DNA of 64,000 nucleotides from Tritrichomonas musculus. Its lineage: Eukaryota > Parabasalia > Tritrichomonadida > Tritrichomonadidae. The position numbers were made by a program, and so were the translations under genes. Every line of letters starts with the position of its first letter. Position 1 is the first letter of the stretch. Below, piece by piece: positions 10,744 to 21,700 of the stretch. The notes under the pieces are model-generated. The model was given only the letters and a program-made list of their open reading frames with translations. It did not search any database and was not told the origin of the DNA. The stretch is taken from positions 2,170,001-2,234,000 of the forward strand of contig JAPFFF010000004.1 in NCBI GenBank assembly GCA_039105265.1, given 5' to 3'.

Positions 10744-10970
10744 CCGTGGAAAATTAAATTTTGGCGCTTTTTTAAAATATAATTCAAACGTTAAATAATT
10801 CACCTTTTAAACCGTTTTATTTGTACTCTCAAAAAGTTCATACGAACGATCAAATATCTATCTCAAAAAGTGGATATACTTATTTGGTCGCACCCTTTCA
10901 AAAAGTTTTCGGTATGCTAACTTTTTTCGTGCCGATTTTAATAGACCCCGATTCTTCTGCCATAATATAA

Positions 10971-11716
10971 TTTCAAAGTAATCTTTACTTTTTGTATATA
11001 CAATGTAATTACACAGGACGATAGAAATTACATATGTAAATACATATGTAATTTTCCGTTAATTTTTTTATTTGAAAAATACTTTTATCTTCAAAAATTT
11101 AATCAATTAAAATAAAAAAAGCATGAATATAAAGCAGAAATAATTTTTTTCATTTATTATTGCTAATAAATTATTAAAACTTTGATATTTCTTTGATCAT
11201 TCTTTTGATGGTGTAAAATGGCACTTTATATTTATTATAAAATTCTGATTTTATTTCTACTTATTATGATTGACCAAATCGTTTTGATTTATTTATTCGA
11301 TGTATTTGAATTATTTTATAATAGTACCGATGTACAAAACCTTTTTTTCTATGATATTTTGCTTCTAATTATATCTATCAGATATAATCATCTGCGATAA
11401 CATAGTTTTTTGATCAAAATTAGCAAGAGTTAATGAAAAATAGTTTTTATCTTTAGATTATGAATAAAAATATTGTTTTAAACATAAATAACTGATTTAC
11501 ATCAAAATTTTTGATTTTATAAAAAGTTACGTTAAAATGTTACGTTAATAAAAATGTGATGTAAAAAAAGTAACGAGTATTTCAAAGTAAAACTGAAATA
11601 AAAACATAATGAATGCATATATTGTGCAACATATATATTGATTATATATAAATCATTTCATCAATTCCTTTTTTTCACCCAAAAAACTCGATTTTGTAAA
11701 AAAAAATTTAAAATTT
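10971..11716. other. AT-rich spacer with a short palindrome
   Basis: No gene is seen. The only structure noted is a perfect AT-rich palindrome near 11027-11054 (AATTACATATGTAAATACAT and its mirror). Confidence 0.55.
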
Positions 11717-11739
11717 TTAAGGGTAAAGTTGGCTTTTCT
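11717..11739 (+). repeat. Left member of a 23-bp inverted pair enclosing the Polinton
   Basis: The segment containing AAGGGTAAAGTTGGCTTTTC is exactly repeated, inverted, at 30810-30832, outside the other end of the Polinton. A CGATTTTG word lies just outside both copies. Confidence 0.75.
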
Positions 11740-12193
11740 CAACTTTTTTCCACTTTTTGCAATATCTTTCAAAATATTCTATGAGTTTTTGCTAATGGCA
11801 AATCTGATATTTCATTAAAATATAAAAAATTTATATATTTCTTATCAAATCAACGTTTAATCATTTTTTATTTTATCCATTAAGATTATCATGTATAATC
11901 TTAATTTTAAAAAATATAATTAATTTAAGATTAATTTTTTAAATAAGAATATTTTTGTTTAGATAGTTTTTTTCGAATTTCTATTTTCTCAAATAATTGA
12001 ATAAAAAAAAATTTCTTTCAAAAAATTGTGAACCAATTTCTCTCATCAAAAAACAGTTTTATTGAATCAATATGAAAATAAAAAAGATATTTGTAATGAA
12101 ATTTTATATGGAATACCTTATAATTTTAAAATTATTTAATTTCGTAAATAAAAGGATTTATTCGGAAATTTTATAAAAACATTGGTATGGATT

Positions 12194-12568
12194 AGTAGTA
12201 TACGTTTGCGGTGATTTCAGACCTCCGGTCTTCAATCCCCTCAAACACCCCTAATTTTGGCACTTTTTTGGTCTCCAACTACCCAATTTTAGCCCTTTTT
12301 TGACCTCCAGAGTGTTGTCAGAAAACCCCCTATCACTATAGGGCATTTTGCATTCACCTTTTTGTGTCAATAAATTGCCTAAATTAAGGTCTTTCAATGG
12401 ATGGAAAGTGGTGAAATGAACATAATTTTGATTAAATTTTTGTATGACATGTGATATGAAAAAAGGTATAAATAAAATTTTTGTATACAATTTATGATTT
12501 TTAAAATTATTGACTTGCAATGCAAGACCCAGCAAAGCTGTGAAATCAACTTTTTTGAAACTTTTTCT
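12194..12568 (+). repeat. Left TIR of the Polinton
   Basis: Begins AGTAGTATACGTTTGCGGTG and matches the reverse complement of the right end to about 12568. Confidence 0.9.
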
Positions 12569-12653
12569 GAAACAAATAATTTTTTGAAATTTTCACATTT
12601 ATGATAAGTGGTATAAATTTTTATATTTTTTAATTTTTATTTTCATTGCAAAA

Positions 12654-15600
12654 ATGAGACTCTCCGAAGCTACTCCCGAAAAATTACAAGAACTATTTGA
12701 ATTGATAATAAACGAGAAACTACAACACGACTTTTCATATTATTGGAACTCACAAGAAGAATTCTATTATGACATCCGAGAATGTGCTAAGTATGAAGGA
12801 TACGATGGAGATTTAGACAACTATGATGCTATGTACTGGTATTTTAAAGGCAAGAATAATACCCCCGCCCAACCTCCCCAAAAAGCTGAAGAACCTCCCA
12901 AAAAACAACCCAAACAAGAAGAAAAACCAATCAAAACAGACAACAATTCCCAGCAACAAATTGTCGACGAAATAATGGAAAAATTAGAATACTCCCCAAG
13001 AAGATGGCAAATCGACTTTGAGAGATTAGATAAGGACGGCAGACTCTTATTGCTTCCCAAATTGAAGGAATTCTTTGAAGAATATATAGATTCTTTGCCC
13101 ATTATCGCCAAATACAAACTCGCTTTCAAAATCAAAAATCAATGGCATTCCTATCAATTGACGCCTGAAATATACAACAAATTAATGGAAAATCTAACAG
13201 AAAAACACTTCATCTTCGATATAGAGAATGTTGTACCAGAATATTTTTATGAGAATGGAGCCGAAAAAATACCCGAATGGAGCCTCTTTGAAGCAGTTCG
13301 CTTTAGTGAATTTCAGAATATTAAGGCAAAAAATGACGTAGGCGGAAGTTTCTTTCAATATTTGGTACGTGAAAACTGCCCATCAAATGTCTCAAAATAT
13401 CTCGAAAAATTACAGATTTTCACATCTCTCGTAGACAAAAAAGGCAAACAGAGAAAGGAATTGGACGATTGCTGTTTCATTTACGCCCTTCAACAAACAG
13501 GATGCTACGATGATGATATACTAAACAAAATGCGCCTAAGAATTAATTCAAGATATCTCTCCCAAAAAGCTCTAAACGAACTATGTACTGAGTTCAATAT
13601 TCACGTCAAATTATCGTTTATCAACGAAGAGGCCAAAGGAAAAAATAAGAAACGTTCTGTCAGGTCCCAAAAGAATGATACAAATAAACATTATTTAGGT
13701 ATAGAAAATGCTGAACCAAATAGAACTCATACAATGAACGTATTCAATAAGCACTATTTCCTTGAGGAGAAAACACCTTTCAGCACGTATTATATCAATT
13801 CGCTTTGCAAACTTGGCTCCGCCAACCACCTCAATCAATGCGAAGAAGATAAATTCAATAAAGAGTACAACGTTGACCACTGGCGCCCCGCGAGATGCTT
13901 CATGACATCATCAGACCTCGTTCGAACTTTAATGAAAAACAACTTCTTCATCCCCATTACTTTTGGGCAATATAAGGTCCTCCATACAATTTTCCACAAA
14001 GAAGTAATCGACGATATTGACCTTATCGACCTCGAATATAACGAAGAACAATGCACAAAACTAATCAAAGAGGACAAAAAGAAACTCTCAGAAAATGATA
14101 ACAAAACATATTGGTATGCCGATTTTGAAGCAGATACATCAACAGAAATTCACAAACCTTTCCTCTGCGTCTTACAGAATAGAACAGGCCAAATCAATAA
14201 AACTTTCCGAGGAGAAGACTGTAATAAACAATTACTAGATTATTTACCAGATGATGCAGTCGTTTATTTCCACAATTTAGCGTATGATATCAGAATGCTG
14301 GCTTCTTTCGGACTCGCCAAATCCATTATCAAAGGCACAAAAACAATGAAGGCGGATATAAAATATCTCAACAAAACAATTCATCTCAAAGACTCTTTAC
14401 CAATTCTTTCCTGCAAATTATCTCAATTACCCTCTATGTTTGACATTCCTGACATACAAAAAGAGATATTTCCATACAAATATTACACTCTTAATCGCTT
14501 ACAAACTAACTGTGGCACAATAAATGAAGCCGGAGAAAATGAAGACAAAATATGGACCGATGAAGACTACAATTTATTCAACACTAATATCGATAAAATA
14601 TCTGGCTGCCGAATAGACGAAAACCATTTTGACATGTGGAAATATGCAGAATTTTACTGCCAGCAAGATGTTAATATCCTCAGAATCGGATTCAATAAAC
14701 TGCGTGAAGGATTCATCAAAGACTTCAAAGTCGACCCATTTAATTTCATCAGCATATCGTCTCTTGCAAACGAAGTCTTCAATCAAAGAGTCTATTATCC
14801 TAACCAAAATCTCTATAAATTAGGCGGTCATGTGAGATATTTTTGCTCAAAGGCGATATATGGAGGTAGATGTATGACAGCTTATAACAAGAAATGGCAT
14901 ATCAAGAAGAACCTTTGCGATTTTGATGCAGTATCATTATATCCTTCCGCAATGAGTAGATTATACACAGTTGAAGGACGTCCAAAGGTAATACAACAAG
15001 ATCAACTCAACTATAATTTCCTCTCCAAACAGTCCGCATACATCGTCGAAATCGAAATAACAAAAATCAACAAACATTATGCATTTCCGTTAATCGTTCA
15101 AAAAATTGACGGCCTAAACAGAAATAACGACATTCTCCAACCAAATCAAACCCTCAAAATGGTTGTTGACAATATTACTTTGGAGGACTTTATTGAGTTT
15201 CAGCAAATAGAATTCAATATTCTGAGAGGATATTACTGGGACGGAAAGAAAGATTATCGCATTCAAGATTGTATCAGAGAAATATTCAATAAACGACTCG
15301 AATATAAGAAACAGAATAATCCGCTCCAAAATCTCTACAAACTCATCATGAATTCCTGCTACGGCAAAACAATAGAGAGACCAGTAGATAAAGACTATAA
15401 ATATCTTCACGAAGGAGATGAACTCGATAAATATTGGGCAAAAAACTACAACAAAATAGTCGAAGATATTCAGTTAAACAACTCAAATATTCACGCAATA
15501 AAGACTCTCAAACAAATAGATAATCACTTCAATTTCTCTCTTTTAGGCATTCAAGTTCTGTCCATGTCCAAAAGAATAATGAATGAAGTCATGTGTCTTG

Positions 15601-16115
15601 CTTTCGATACAGGATGCCATATTTATTACCAAGATACAGACTCATTTATGATAGAATCTGCCGACTTAAAACGTCTACAAAAAGAATTCAACAATAAATA
15701 TAACCGCGAACTTATTGGGAAAAATTTAGGACAATTTCACTGTGATTTCCCTTCGATAAATGGTCATGATGAGATGCCAGAATCTATTGAAGCATTCTTC
15801 TTAATGAAGAAAATGTACGTCCATATGATTACAGATTCTACTGGAGAGATTGATTATGTAATAAGAGGCAAGGGACTCACTCAAAATTCTATCAAATATA
15901 AATTCAATGAGGAGTTTCAAGGAGATGTAATGAAGCTTTATGAAACACTCTTCAATGGCAACTCCATCACATTCGACCTAACAAAAGGACAACCTTGCTT
16001 CGAAATGAATAAAAATATGACCGTATCGACAAGAAAAAAATTCGAGAGATGTATCAAAACAGACTATGCTGAAGGAGATATTACCCAATATTTTAATAAT
16101 CAATTTTCCACCTAG
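12654..16115 (+). CDS. Polinton part: protein-primed family B DNA polymerase
   Basis: A 1153-codon gene beginning 86 bp inside the left TIR. The C-terminal half has proofreading-exonuclease motifs (YADFE; HNLAYD) followed by family B polymerase motifs (SLYPS; NSCYGK; YQDTDSF) in the usual order. The N-terminal third is Pro/Lys-rich and then unassigned, as in other Polinton polymerases where it includes the terminal-protein region. It converges on, and overlaps by 23 bp, the integrase gene. Replication of the element from its ends is the role known for this family. Confidence 0.93.
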   Translation: MRLSEATPEKLQELFELIINEKLQHDFSYYWNSQEEFYYDIRECAKYEGYDGDLDNYDAMYWYFKGKNNTPAQPPQKAEEPPKKQPKQEEKPIKTDNNSQQQIVDEIMEKLEYSPRRWQIDFERLDKDGRLLLLPKLKEFFEEYIDSLPIIAKYKLAFKIKNQWHSYQLTPEIYNKLMENLTEKHFIFDIENVVPEYFYENGAEKIPEWSLFEAVRFSEFQNIKAKNDVGGSFFQYLVRENCPSNVSKYLEKLQIFTSLVDKKGKQRKELDDCCFIYALQQTGCYDDDILNKMRLRINSRYLSQKALNELCTEFNIHVKLSFINEEAKGKNKKRSVRSQKNDTNKHYLGIENAEPNRTHTMNVFNKHYFLEEKTPFSTYYINSLCKLGSANHLNQCEEDKFNKEYNVDHWRPARCFMTSSDLVRTLMKNNFFIPITFGQYKVLHTIFHKEVIDDIDLIDLEYNEEQCTKLIKEDKKKLSENDNKTYWYADFEADTSTEIHKPFLCVLQNRTGQINKTFRGEDCNKQLLDYLPDDAVVYFHNLAYDIRMLASFGLAKSIIKGTKTMKADIKYLNKTIHLKDSLPILSCKLSQLPSMFDIPDIQKEIFPYKYYTLNRLQTNCGTINEAGENEDKIWTDEDYNLFNTNIDKISGCRIDENHFDMWKYAEFYCQQDVNILRIGFNKLREGFIKDFKVDPFNFISISSLANEVFNQRVYYPNQNLYKLGGHVRYFCSKAIYGGRCMTAYNKKWHIKKNLCDFDAVSLYPSAMSRLYTVEGRPKVIQQDQLNYNFLSKQSAYIVEIEITKINKHYAFPLIVQKIDGLNRNNDILQPNQTLKMVVDNITLEDFIEFQQIEFNILRGYYWDGKKDYRIQDCIREIFNKRLEYKKQNNPLQNLYKLIMNSCYGKTIERPVDKDYKYLHEGDELDKYWAKNYNKIVEDIQLNNSNIHAIKTLKQIDNHFNFSLLGIQVLSMSKRIMNEVMCLAFDTGCHIYYQDTDSFMIESADLKRLQKEFNNKYNRELIGKNLGQFHCDFPSINGHDEMPESIEAFFLMKKMYVHMITDSTGEIDYVIRGKGLTQNSIKYKFNEEFQGDVMKLYETLFNGNSITFDLTKGQPCFEMNKNMTVSTRKKFERCIKTDYAEGDITQYFNNQFST

Positions 16116-17925
16116 GCATCATTTGTCTCATATTTTTTTGTCCCTCTATTTCATACAAACCATTCTTAAATCCAATAACTCTATACTTTCCTGGCTGTAC
16201 ATTTGACCTTCTCTTCATCATTCCATCCTTTTCGTTATATAATTTTACCGACATTCCTTTTGGCAAATAGAATCCTTTACTCGTCATTATGTCATAATTT
16301 TCCTTACAGATATTCATCACAATCAACGATTCCAGCTCTTTATCTTCATGAACCATCCTCGGAGAGACGCTTTTCCTGGCATATTTTGAGAGCGTTTTAT
16401 GAGGAGCGTTATTATATTGCCTCACTAATTCTTCCATTATCGATGGAGTAATTATCCCAATTCCCATATTGTAAGCCATATCTCTCAGTGTTCTGATGAC
16501 TCTATCTATCAGTCCCAAAGAACTGTGCATCGGGTCTGTTTTTACTTGATTTTGCTCCTTTTTCATGAAGTCTGGATAGTTTCCCATTCTCATTCTTGGT
16601 GCAGTTTGCCATTCTATTCTATGAGCTCTATAGTATTCTTGGGCCTTTCTTGAGTTAAAAGAACCCTCTCCATCAAACGTCAAGCTCTTTATTACAACAC
16701 CAGATTGCAGCAATTTATCGAGGGTTTTCAAGTAAGTATCTGCTGATTTATCATATTTCGCGAATTTCTGATGCTTTTCTTCGACTTTCTCTTCTCCAAA
16801 CAATATCTGGTTGACTAACTCAACATACAAATACCTTGTATTGACATTTATCATGACTAAATAACATAATTTATCAACAAACATCAAATCAATAATATAG
16901 GAATTTCTTGACGAAACTTTATGGAGCTGAAATAATTTGGCGTTCTTTTTCAGCGGAAAGTATGATGTATTCTCGGCTATTTTGACCTGTCTATCGGGAA
17001 ACAAACTCTTCAAAGCTCTTATTTTACTCTCTGTTTTGAACCCAATAATATTTTGCTCCTGAGGAATTTCATAGGTTGAATATGTCGTTGGCTGGAAATA
17101 AAATTTATTGACGTATCTATTGTATCTCTCCTCTTCGGATAATCTACTCTCTCCCCAATTACTACTGACTCTATTGAATTCCTCTTTATCTAACAGCCTC
17201 TCATGATTATAAACAACAAATTCGTTCAATTTATCAGTGAATGTATCTCTAAAAATAGGTCTTTTAGGTCTTTGTCTCTTTTCCCATTCCTCAATAAATT
17301 CGTCATATATTTGTTGTATATCATCATATTTAATCCGAATAGGCAGAAGTACATTCATCGAATCAATAAAGCGTATTGCACTTATTTGACTCCCAATTTG
17401 CCGAATAAAATCTTGTACGACCTGAAGAGCCGGCTTGACTTTATTGCTCATTTTTTGTTTGAACAACTCTTCTTTGGCTTTATGAAGTGCCTTTTTATAT
17501 TTCTGGTCTTCTATGCGTTTCAAACCTTCTTTTTGTCTATTTATTGTCTCAAGTAATCTGTCCCGTATATCATTCCAGTTTATTCTTACGAAATTTTGGA
17601 TATGTTGTAGGTCAGTATTATTAAATATCATGCCATATTGATACCGAAATCCATTGTTAAATCCATAACCGTCTTCATAAAAATACTCCCAATTTTCTGT
17701 TAATTTCTCTCGTTTTCTATTTGCCAACCAGTCCATTACACGATTCACAACATATTGTGTAAATTCTTTTGTGTCATTTAAGCATTTTGCCAATGTTCTG
17801 ACTCTATCAAATATTCCTCCCGAGAAGATGTCTCTCAATATGTCGTCCATATTTATTGTTGCTTCATTTATGATTCTATCAATTATTTCATCCGAGTTAT
17901 TGTAAAGCAATTTAGTTATATCCAT
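16093..17925 (-). CDS. Polinton part: retrovirus-type (rve) integrase
   Basis: A 610-codon gene. The N-terminal half is charged and helical. The central part has the RNase H-fold integrase core (IDLMFVDKL; SLTFDGEGSF; a later helix with LIDRVIRTLRDMAYN), then YNNAPHKTLS, typical of Maverick c-integrases. A short C-terminal beta-rich tail (PGKYRVIGFKNGLYEI) looks like the SH3/chromo-like end of such enzymes. It is tail-to-tail with the polymerase and diverges from the small gene at 17943. Confidence 0.9.
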   Translation of the reverse strand: MDITKLLYNNSDEIIDRIINEATINMDDILRDIFSGGIFDRVRTLAKCLNDTKEFTQYVVNRVMDWLANRKREKLTENWEYFYEDGYGFNNGFRYQYGMIFNNTDLQHIQNFVRINWNDIRDRLLETINRQKEGLKRIEDQKYKKALHKAKEELFKQKMSNKVKPALQVVQDFIRQIGSQISAIRFIDSMNVLLPIRIKYDDIQQIYDEFIEEWEKRQRPKRPIFRDTFTDKLNEFVVYNHERLLDKEEFNRVSSNWGESRLSEEERYNRYVNKFYFQPTTYSTYEIPQEQNIIGFKTESKIRALKSLFPDRQVKIAENTSYFPLKKNAKLFQLHKVSSRNSYIIDLMFVDKLCYLVMINVNTRYLYVELVNQILFGEEKVEEKHQKFAKYDKSADTYLKTLDKLLQSGVVIKSLTFDGEGSFNSRKAQEYYRAHRIEWQTAPRMRMGNYPDFMKKEQNQVKTDPMHSSLGLIDRVIRTLRDMAYNMGIGIITPSIMEELVRQYNNAPHKTLSKYARKSVSPRMVHEDKELESLIVMNICKENYDIMTSKGFYLPKGMSVKLYNEKDGMMKRRSNVQPGKYRVIGFKNGLYEIEGQKNMRQMMPRWKIDY

Positions 17926-17942
17926 TTTTTATTTGGTAGAAA

Positions 17943-18212
17943 ATGACATCAGAGATGGCCCTTGCGCAGAAAGTGTCTCAAGAACAGCCCGCTCTCCTCC
18001 CTCTCAAAAACTGGCACGGTAGAAAAACTTTCGCCACTCCTACTCTGAAACAACTGAAATCTCGTCTTCAATATTATCGAAGGATATTGAGCCAAACACC
18101 TCCCACGGACCCCAAAAAAATAGCAAAAAGAGAGAAGATTCAACGAAAATATGACAGAGATATGAAGGTAAGAAATCTGTTAAATAGAGCTGTTGGCAAT
18201 CTTTACTCCTGA
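17943..18212 (+). CDS. Polinton part: small basic protein
   Basis: An 89-codon gene, Lys/Arg-rich, with a predicted helical centre (LKQLKSRLQYYRRILSQ). It diverges from the integrase with only 17 bp between the starts. Function unknown; a DNA-binding or core-type role would suit its charge, but that is a guess. Confidence 0.65.
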   Translation: MTSEMALAQKVSQEQPALLPLKNWHGRKTFATPTLKQLKSRLQYYRRILSQTPPTDPKKIAKREKIQRKYDRDMKVRNLLNRAVGNLYS

Positions 18213-18233
18213 AAATTTTTTGTTATTCAAATA

Positions 18234-18740
18234 ATGTCTGGAACTCTCCGACAAGCTCGTATACTGTCATCAGAAGCAAAAAGCAAGAACAATACATCAA
18301 TTTCGCAAGAACAGAATACCAATATCCAAATAACTTATCCCAATGTCCCTCAACTTAACACCTCAAAAACAGTCTCTCGTTCCAATTCGCTGTCTGATTT
18401 AAAGAACTACAATCAGCTTGACTCCCTCGAGCAAAAAAATAAATTCCTTGAAATGCTCGTTTCTGTCTATGAGGACAATCCACTAAAAGTGAATGCTTAT
18501 CTCGTTTGTAATACCACATCTCTCATGAATATGATTAAACTCTTGACCGACGCAGATAAAGTTGAATTAGTATTAGACGAAGATATCGCCTGTAATTCCT
18601 GTTGTTCCTCCGACAAATTGATATATATTTCGAAGATTCTCATAACGAAAAACAACAAGACAGAAGACATGAAATATGCCTACAACGACATCTACTCACA
18701 GTTCATAAAATATGGCATAAGTCTCAAAATATGTATTTAA
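18234..18740 (+). CDS. Polinton part: unassigned 168-residue protein
   Basis: Begins 21 bp after the preceding small gene on the same strand and ends directly against the stop of the converging large gene at 18741. The N-terminal 60 residues are polar and probably disordered; the rest looks folded, with a CNSCC cluster. Not recognised. Confidence 0.65.
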   Translation: MSGTLRQARILSSEAKSKNNTSISQEQNTNIQITYPNVPQLNTSKTVSRSNSLSDLKNYNQLDSLEQKNKFLEMLVSVYEDNPLKVNAYLVCNTTSLMNMIKLLTDADKVELVLDEDIACNSCCSSDKLIYISKILITKNNKTEDMKYAYNDIYSQFIKYGISLKICI

Positions 18741-21700
18741 TTAGCGCATGAAAATAGCCAATGTATGTTCGTTTATTTTTGCACTGACTGTTCCCACAAT
18801 ACTTTGTTGAATCTTCAAAGTCATTCCTAAATCCTCGTCCAAAATCCTTCCGTCATATAGAATTACATCTCCTATTTGATACAAATTGGCGTCATCGCAA
18901 GCAAAAAGAACGTCTCCGTGTGAAGCGAATTTGACGCATCCGTTTTCTGAATCTACCTCTACAATGACACCAACAAATTCCTTCCATGAACCGTCTATGA
19001 TTACAGAGCAAATACAGTCTGTGGTGTCTTCTGCTGTCGAACTGACGAAAATATTTTTTTGCGGGTCTCTTTTATACACATGGCCTGATAAAAATACTGG
19101 TTTTCCAATCTTATAGTCCGATATTTCTTCGCCCGCTTCTATCGGGGCATAATGAGTAATTGTATTTGAGCCTTTTGATGTTATTTTACCGTCGACGTCT
19201 AAATTTCCATTAATATTGAATACTCTTCCTGATGCAGAAACTTCATAGGAAAATGCTAATGAATTATTCAAAATTACTCTCCAGCGAGCAGTATTGTATT
19301 GATTATAATATTGTATTTTAGAACATTTTGTTGAATCCAAACCAAGAACTATATTCGATTCATATAAACCAGGATTTCCTTGATATATCTTTAAACAATC
19401 TGCGTCTACACCATCTATTTCTAAATCACCATATGTAATAAAAACATTATTATGAAAAATGGTATGCTCTATATCCCAACCAATAATATTTTCACAACCT
19501 GCAACACCTAAAACACCTGAACCAATATAAAAACCGAAAGTAGCAGCTTCATTTTCATTTGTACCTATGCCTGCTATTAACAATGTTTTAAAATCTGATT
19601 CCGTAGTATTCGTATCTAATATTGTTATTTTCCCATTTATTGTTGAATCGCCTTCTTTTGAGACATAATTTGACAAATCAACTTTTTCAGGAATCTCTTC
19701 TTTTGTCGCATATTTTCCTTCAGCTACTTCCTTTGTCTCATATTTATTGAATTCATAAGCCAATTCATCTTCGTCAACAAATTTTTCATCAGCTTGGGTC
19801 ATTGAATAGTATTCATCTTTTGTCGCATATTTTCCATCCGCTTCTTCCTTTGAAATATATCCCGATAAATCGACAGGTTCTGGAATCTCACTCTTCACTT
19901 GGTCAATAGCACGGGTCAATTCACTTTTCTGAGCAAAATTATTTTTTACGAAATTTATGTTTGGAATACAATATTCGTCATAAACTTCAGGTTCGTATGA
20001 ATAACTTACAGACTCTAGGTCCACAACATAATTTCCGTTATATCTTAATGTTCCACCGTAATAGAAAAAGTATATAGAAAAAGTATTTTCGCCTTTCTTG
20101 TAATGATAATATTCCGCGTCTTCTCTATCATACAAATATTCTCCTGAAATATCTTCGTTATTACAAGAGCCTTTCACAAAAAGTGATGATTTCTTTAATA
20201 TGTTGCATAAATCTCCATCCAAATTTGTGATATAAGTTCTTTTATCCTCATCATTTGTTGTTCCATTTACGAATTTTGTAGCGATTGATAATTCTTGAGT
20301 TATTTTCTCAGTTGATAATATATCTGTTTTTAACGCATATTTTCCATCCGCTTCTTTCTTTGAAATATAACCCGATAAATCGACTGTTTTGAGCTGTTTC
20401 ATATGATTATCTATCAATTTTTTGACTGCCTTTGCTGTAATCAGTTGTTTATTAGTCAGTTCTTCGCCCAACAAAATCGGTTTCTGTTCTTTTGTCATCG
20501 ACGTAATCCAAGCAGCTGAAGGACAATTTTCTGCATATACATCTAAATACGGAACATTTATCCGAAAATCTTCATACTCTCCGTCTATTTTAATCTCCTC
20601 ATTGTCATCAACTCCATAACAAAGATATCGGAAACATTTCTTGTCAAACGCCTCTATTTCTTCAATAAATTCCAGCGCGGTTCGAATCTCTCTTGGAGCA
20701 GCAAGAACATCAACGTCCCGAACTATTGCCTCCGCTCCTTCCGAAACCTCTTCACCAGCAAAACAAAATCTTTTTACCTTTGATATTCCCTCTGCCGCCA
20801 ACGATAAAAGCGCCTTTGGACCGCCGACAAAATTTACTGTGGCACCAGCTATACACACAACATCTTTGATATAATTAAACCAATTTGTCTTGTTTTTCAT
20901 ATCGTTTAGTTGTTTTTGGAGGTTTGAATAAAGATTTTGCAGCTCAGATATTCTATTATTTGCTATATCTACAGTATTTCCCAAAGAATTTAGAACAAAA
21001 AGATGAGACTCAATATTTTCCCCAATAACGACGCCAGATGTCTGTATATTACAGTTTGTGTATAAAGTACTACATGCCTCAGGTCTTGGTACGACAGAAT
21101 AATACCCACATCCTGCTAGAAACTCAAAAGTATTTCCTCCTTCTTTATACGAAACATCTGGTATCGGAAAAATTACTTCTTTGTCAGAGGGCATATAAAG
21201 TATCAGGCCGTAAGGAGGATTCCCAATATCTATTCGGCTATTGTAGTGGAAAGGAATATATTTATAACAATTTTCTGAAACAACTTTATAGCACGATTCT
21301 GACTCATAACTGCTATGAGAATACCCAAATTCAGAGGTATATTCTATTCCGTTTATATTTAGACTTGCCGAAAAATTACATGACTCTTTCTTGGTACATT
21401 TCAGTAGAACACTCCAATATCCGTCTTTATCTTCGTATTTTGCCACTTCGCAATCGTTAAATGTACAAAGCCCTTTCTCAACAATGACTTCAAAAGGATT
21501 TTTGTCGGAATAATTATGTATCCAATTCCTTAGGACGTATCGATTTGTGTCGTTTTGCTCAATGAAAATTCCTTGATATGTATGCTTGAAGAACTCAGTT
21601 TCTCCTTTGATTGATTTGGAGCCAGGAATATTGTATGACAAATTATTGCCGACCCATTCATTATTTTGCTTTGTGAGTTTGAAATCTGTGCCAAATACCT

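Larger units (their letters stand above)
7172..10961. mobile_element. Foldback, Mutator-like element with tandem-repeat arms
   Basis: A 3.79-kb inverted structure whose arms pair exactly around a single axis (position sums equal 18133). The outermost ends are GGCACGAGAATCGGGG at 7172 and its near-complement ending at 10961; the tips differ at two bases. The arms run to 8886 and 9247, about 1.7 kb each, and consist of about 210 bp of unique DNA, twelve 121-bp tandem units, and about 100 bp of inner unique DNA. The flanking 9-mers ATAATATAA (7163-7171 and 10962-10970) are identical. A 9-bp duplication is typical of Mutator-like elements and of Drosophila FB foldback elements. The 360-bp loop holds part of an open frame on the minus strand. 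No transposase is present, so it must depend on one elsewhere. Confidence 0.85.

Noticed and set aside
12251-12535. 94-codon frame in the Polinton TIR, repeated at 29007-29291
   Set aside because: It lies wholly within the terminal repeat, so its duplication is explained by the TIR; composition gives no support for a protein.
13000-15500. Minus-strand frames inside the polymerase gene (such as 12821-13135 and 15114-15410)
   Set aside because: Shadows of the real gene on the other strand, with Ser/Phe/Ile-rich composition.
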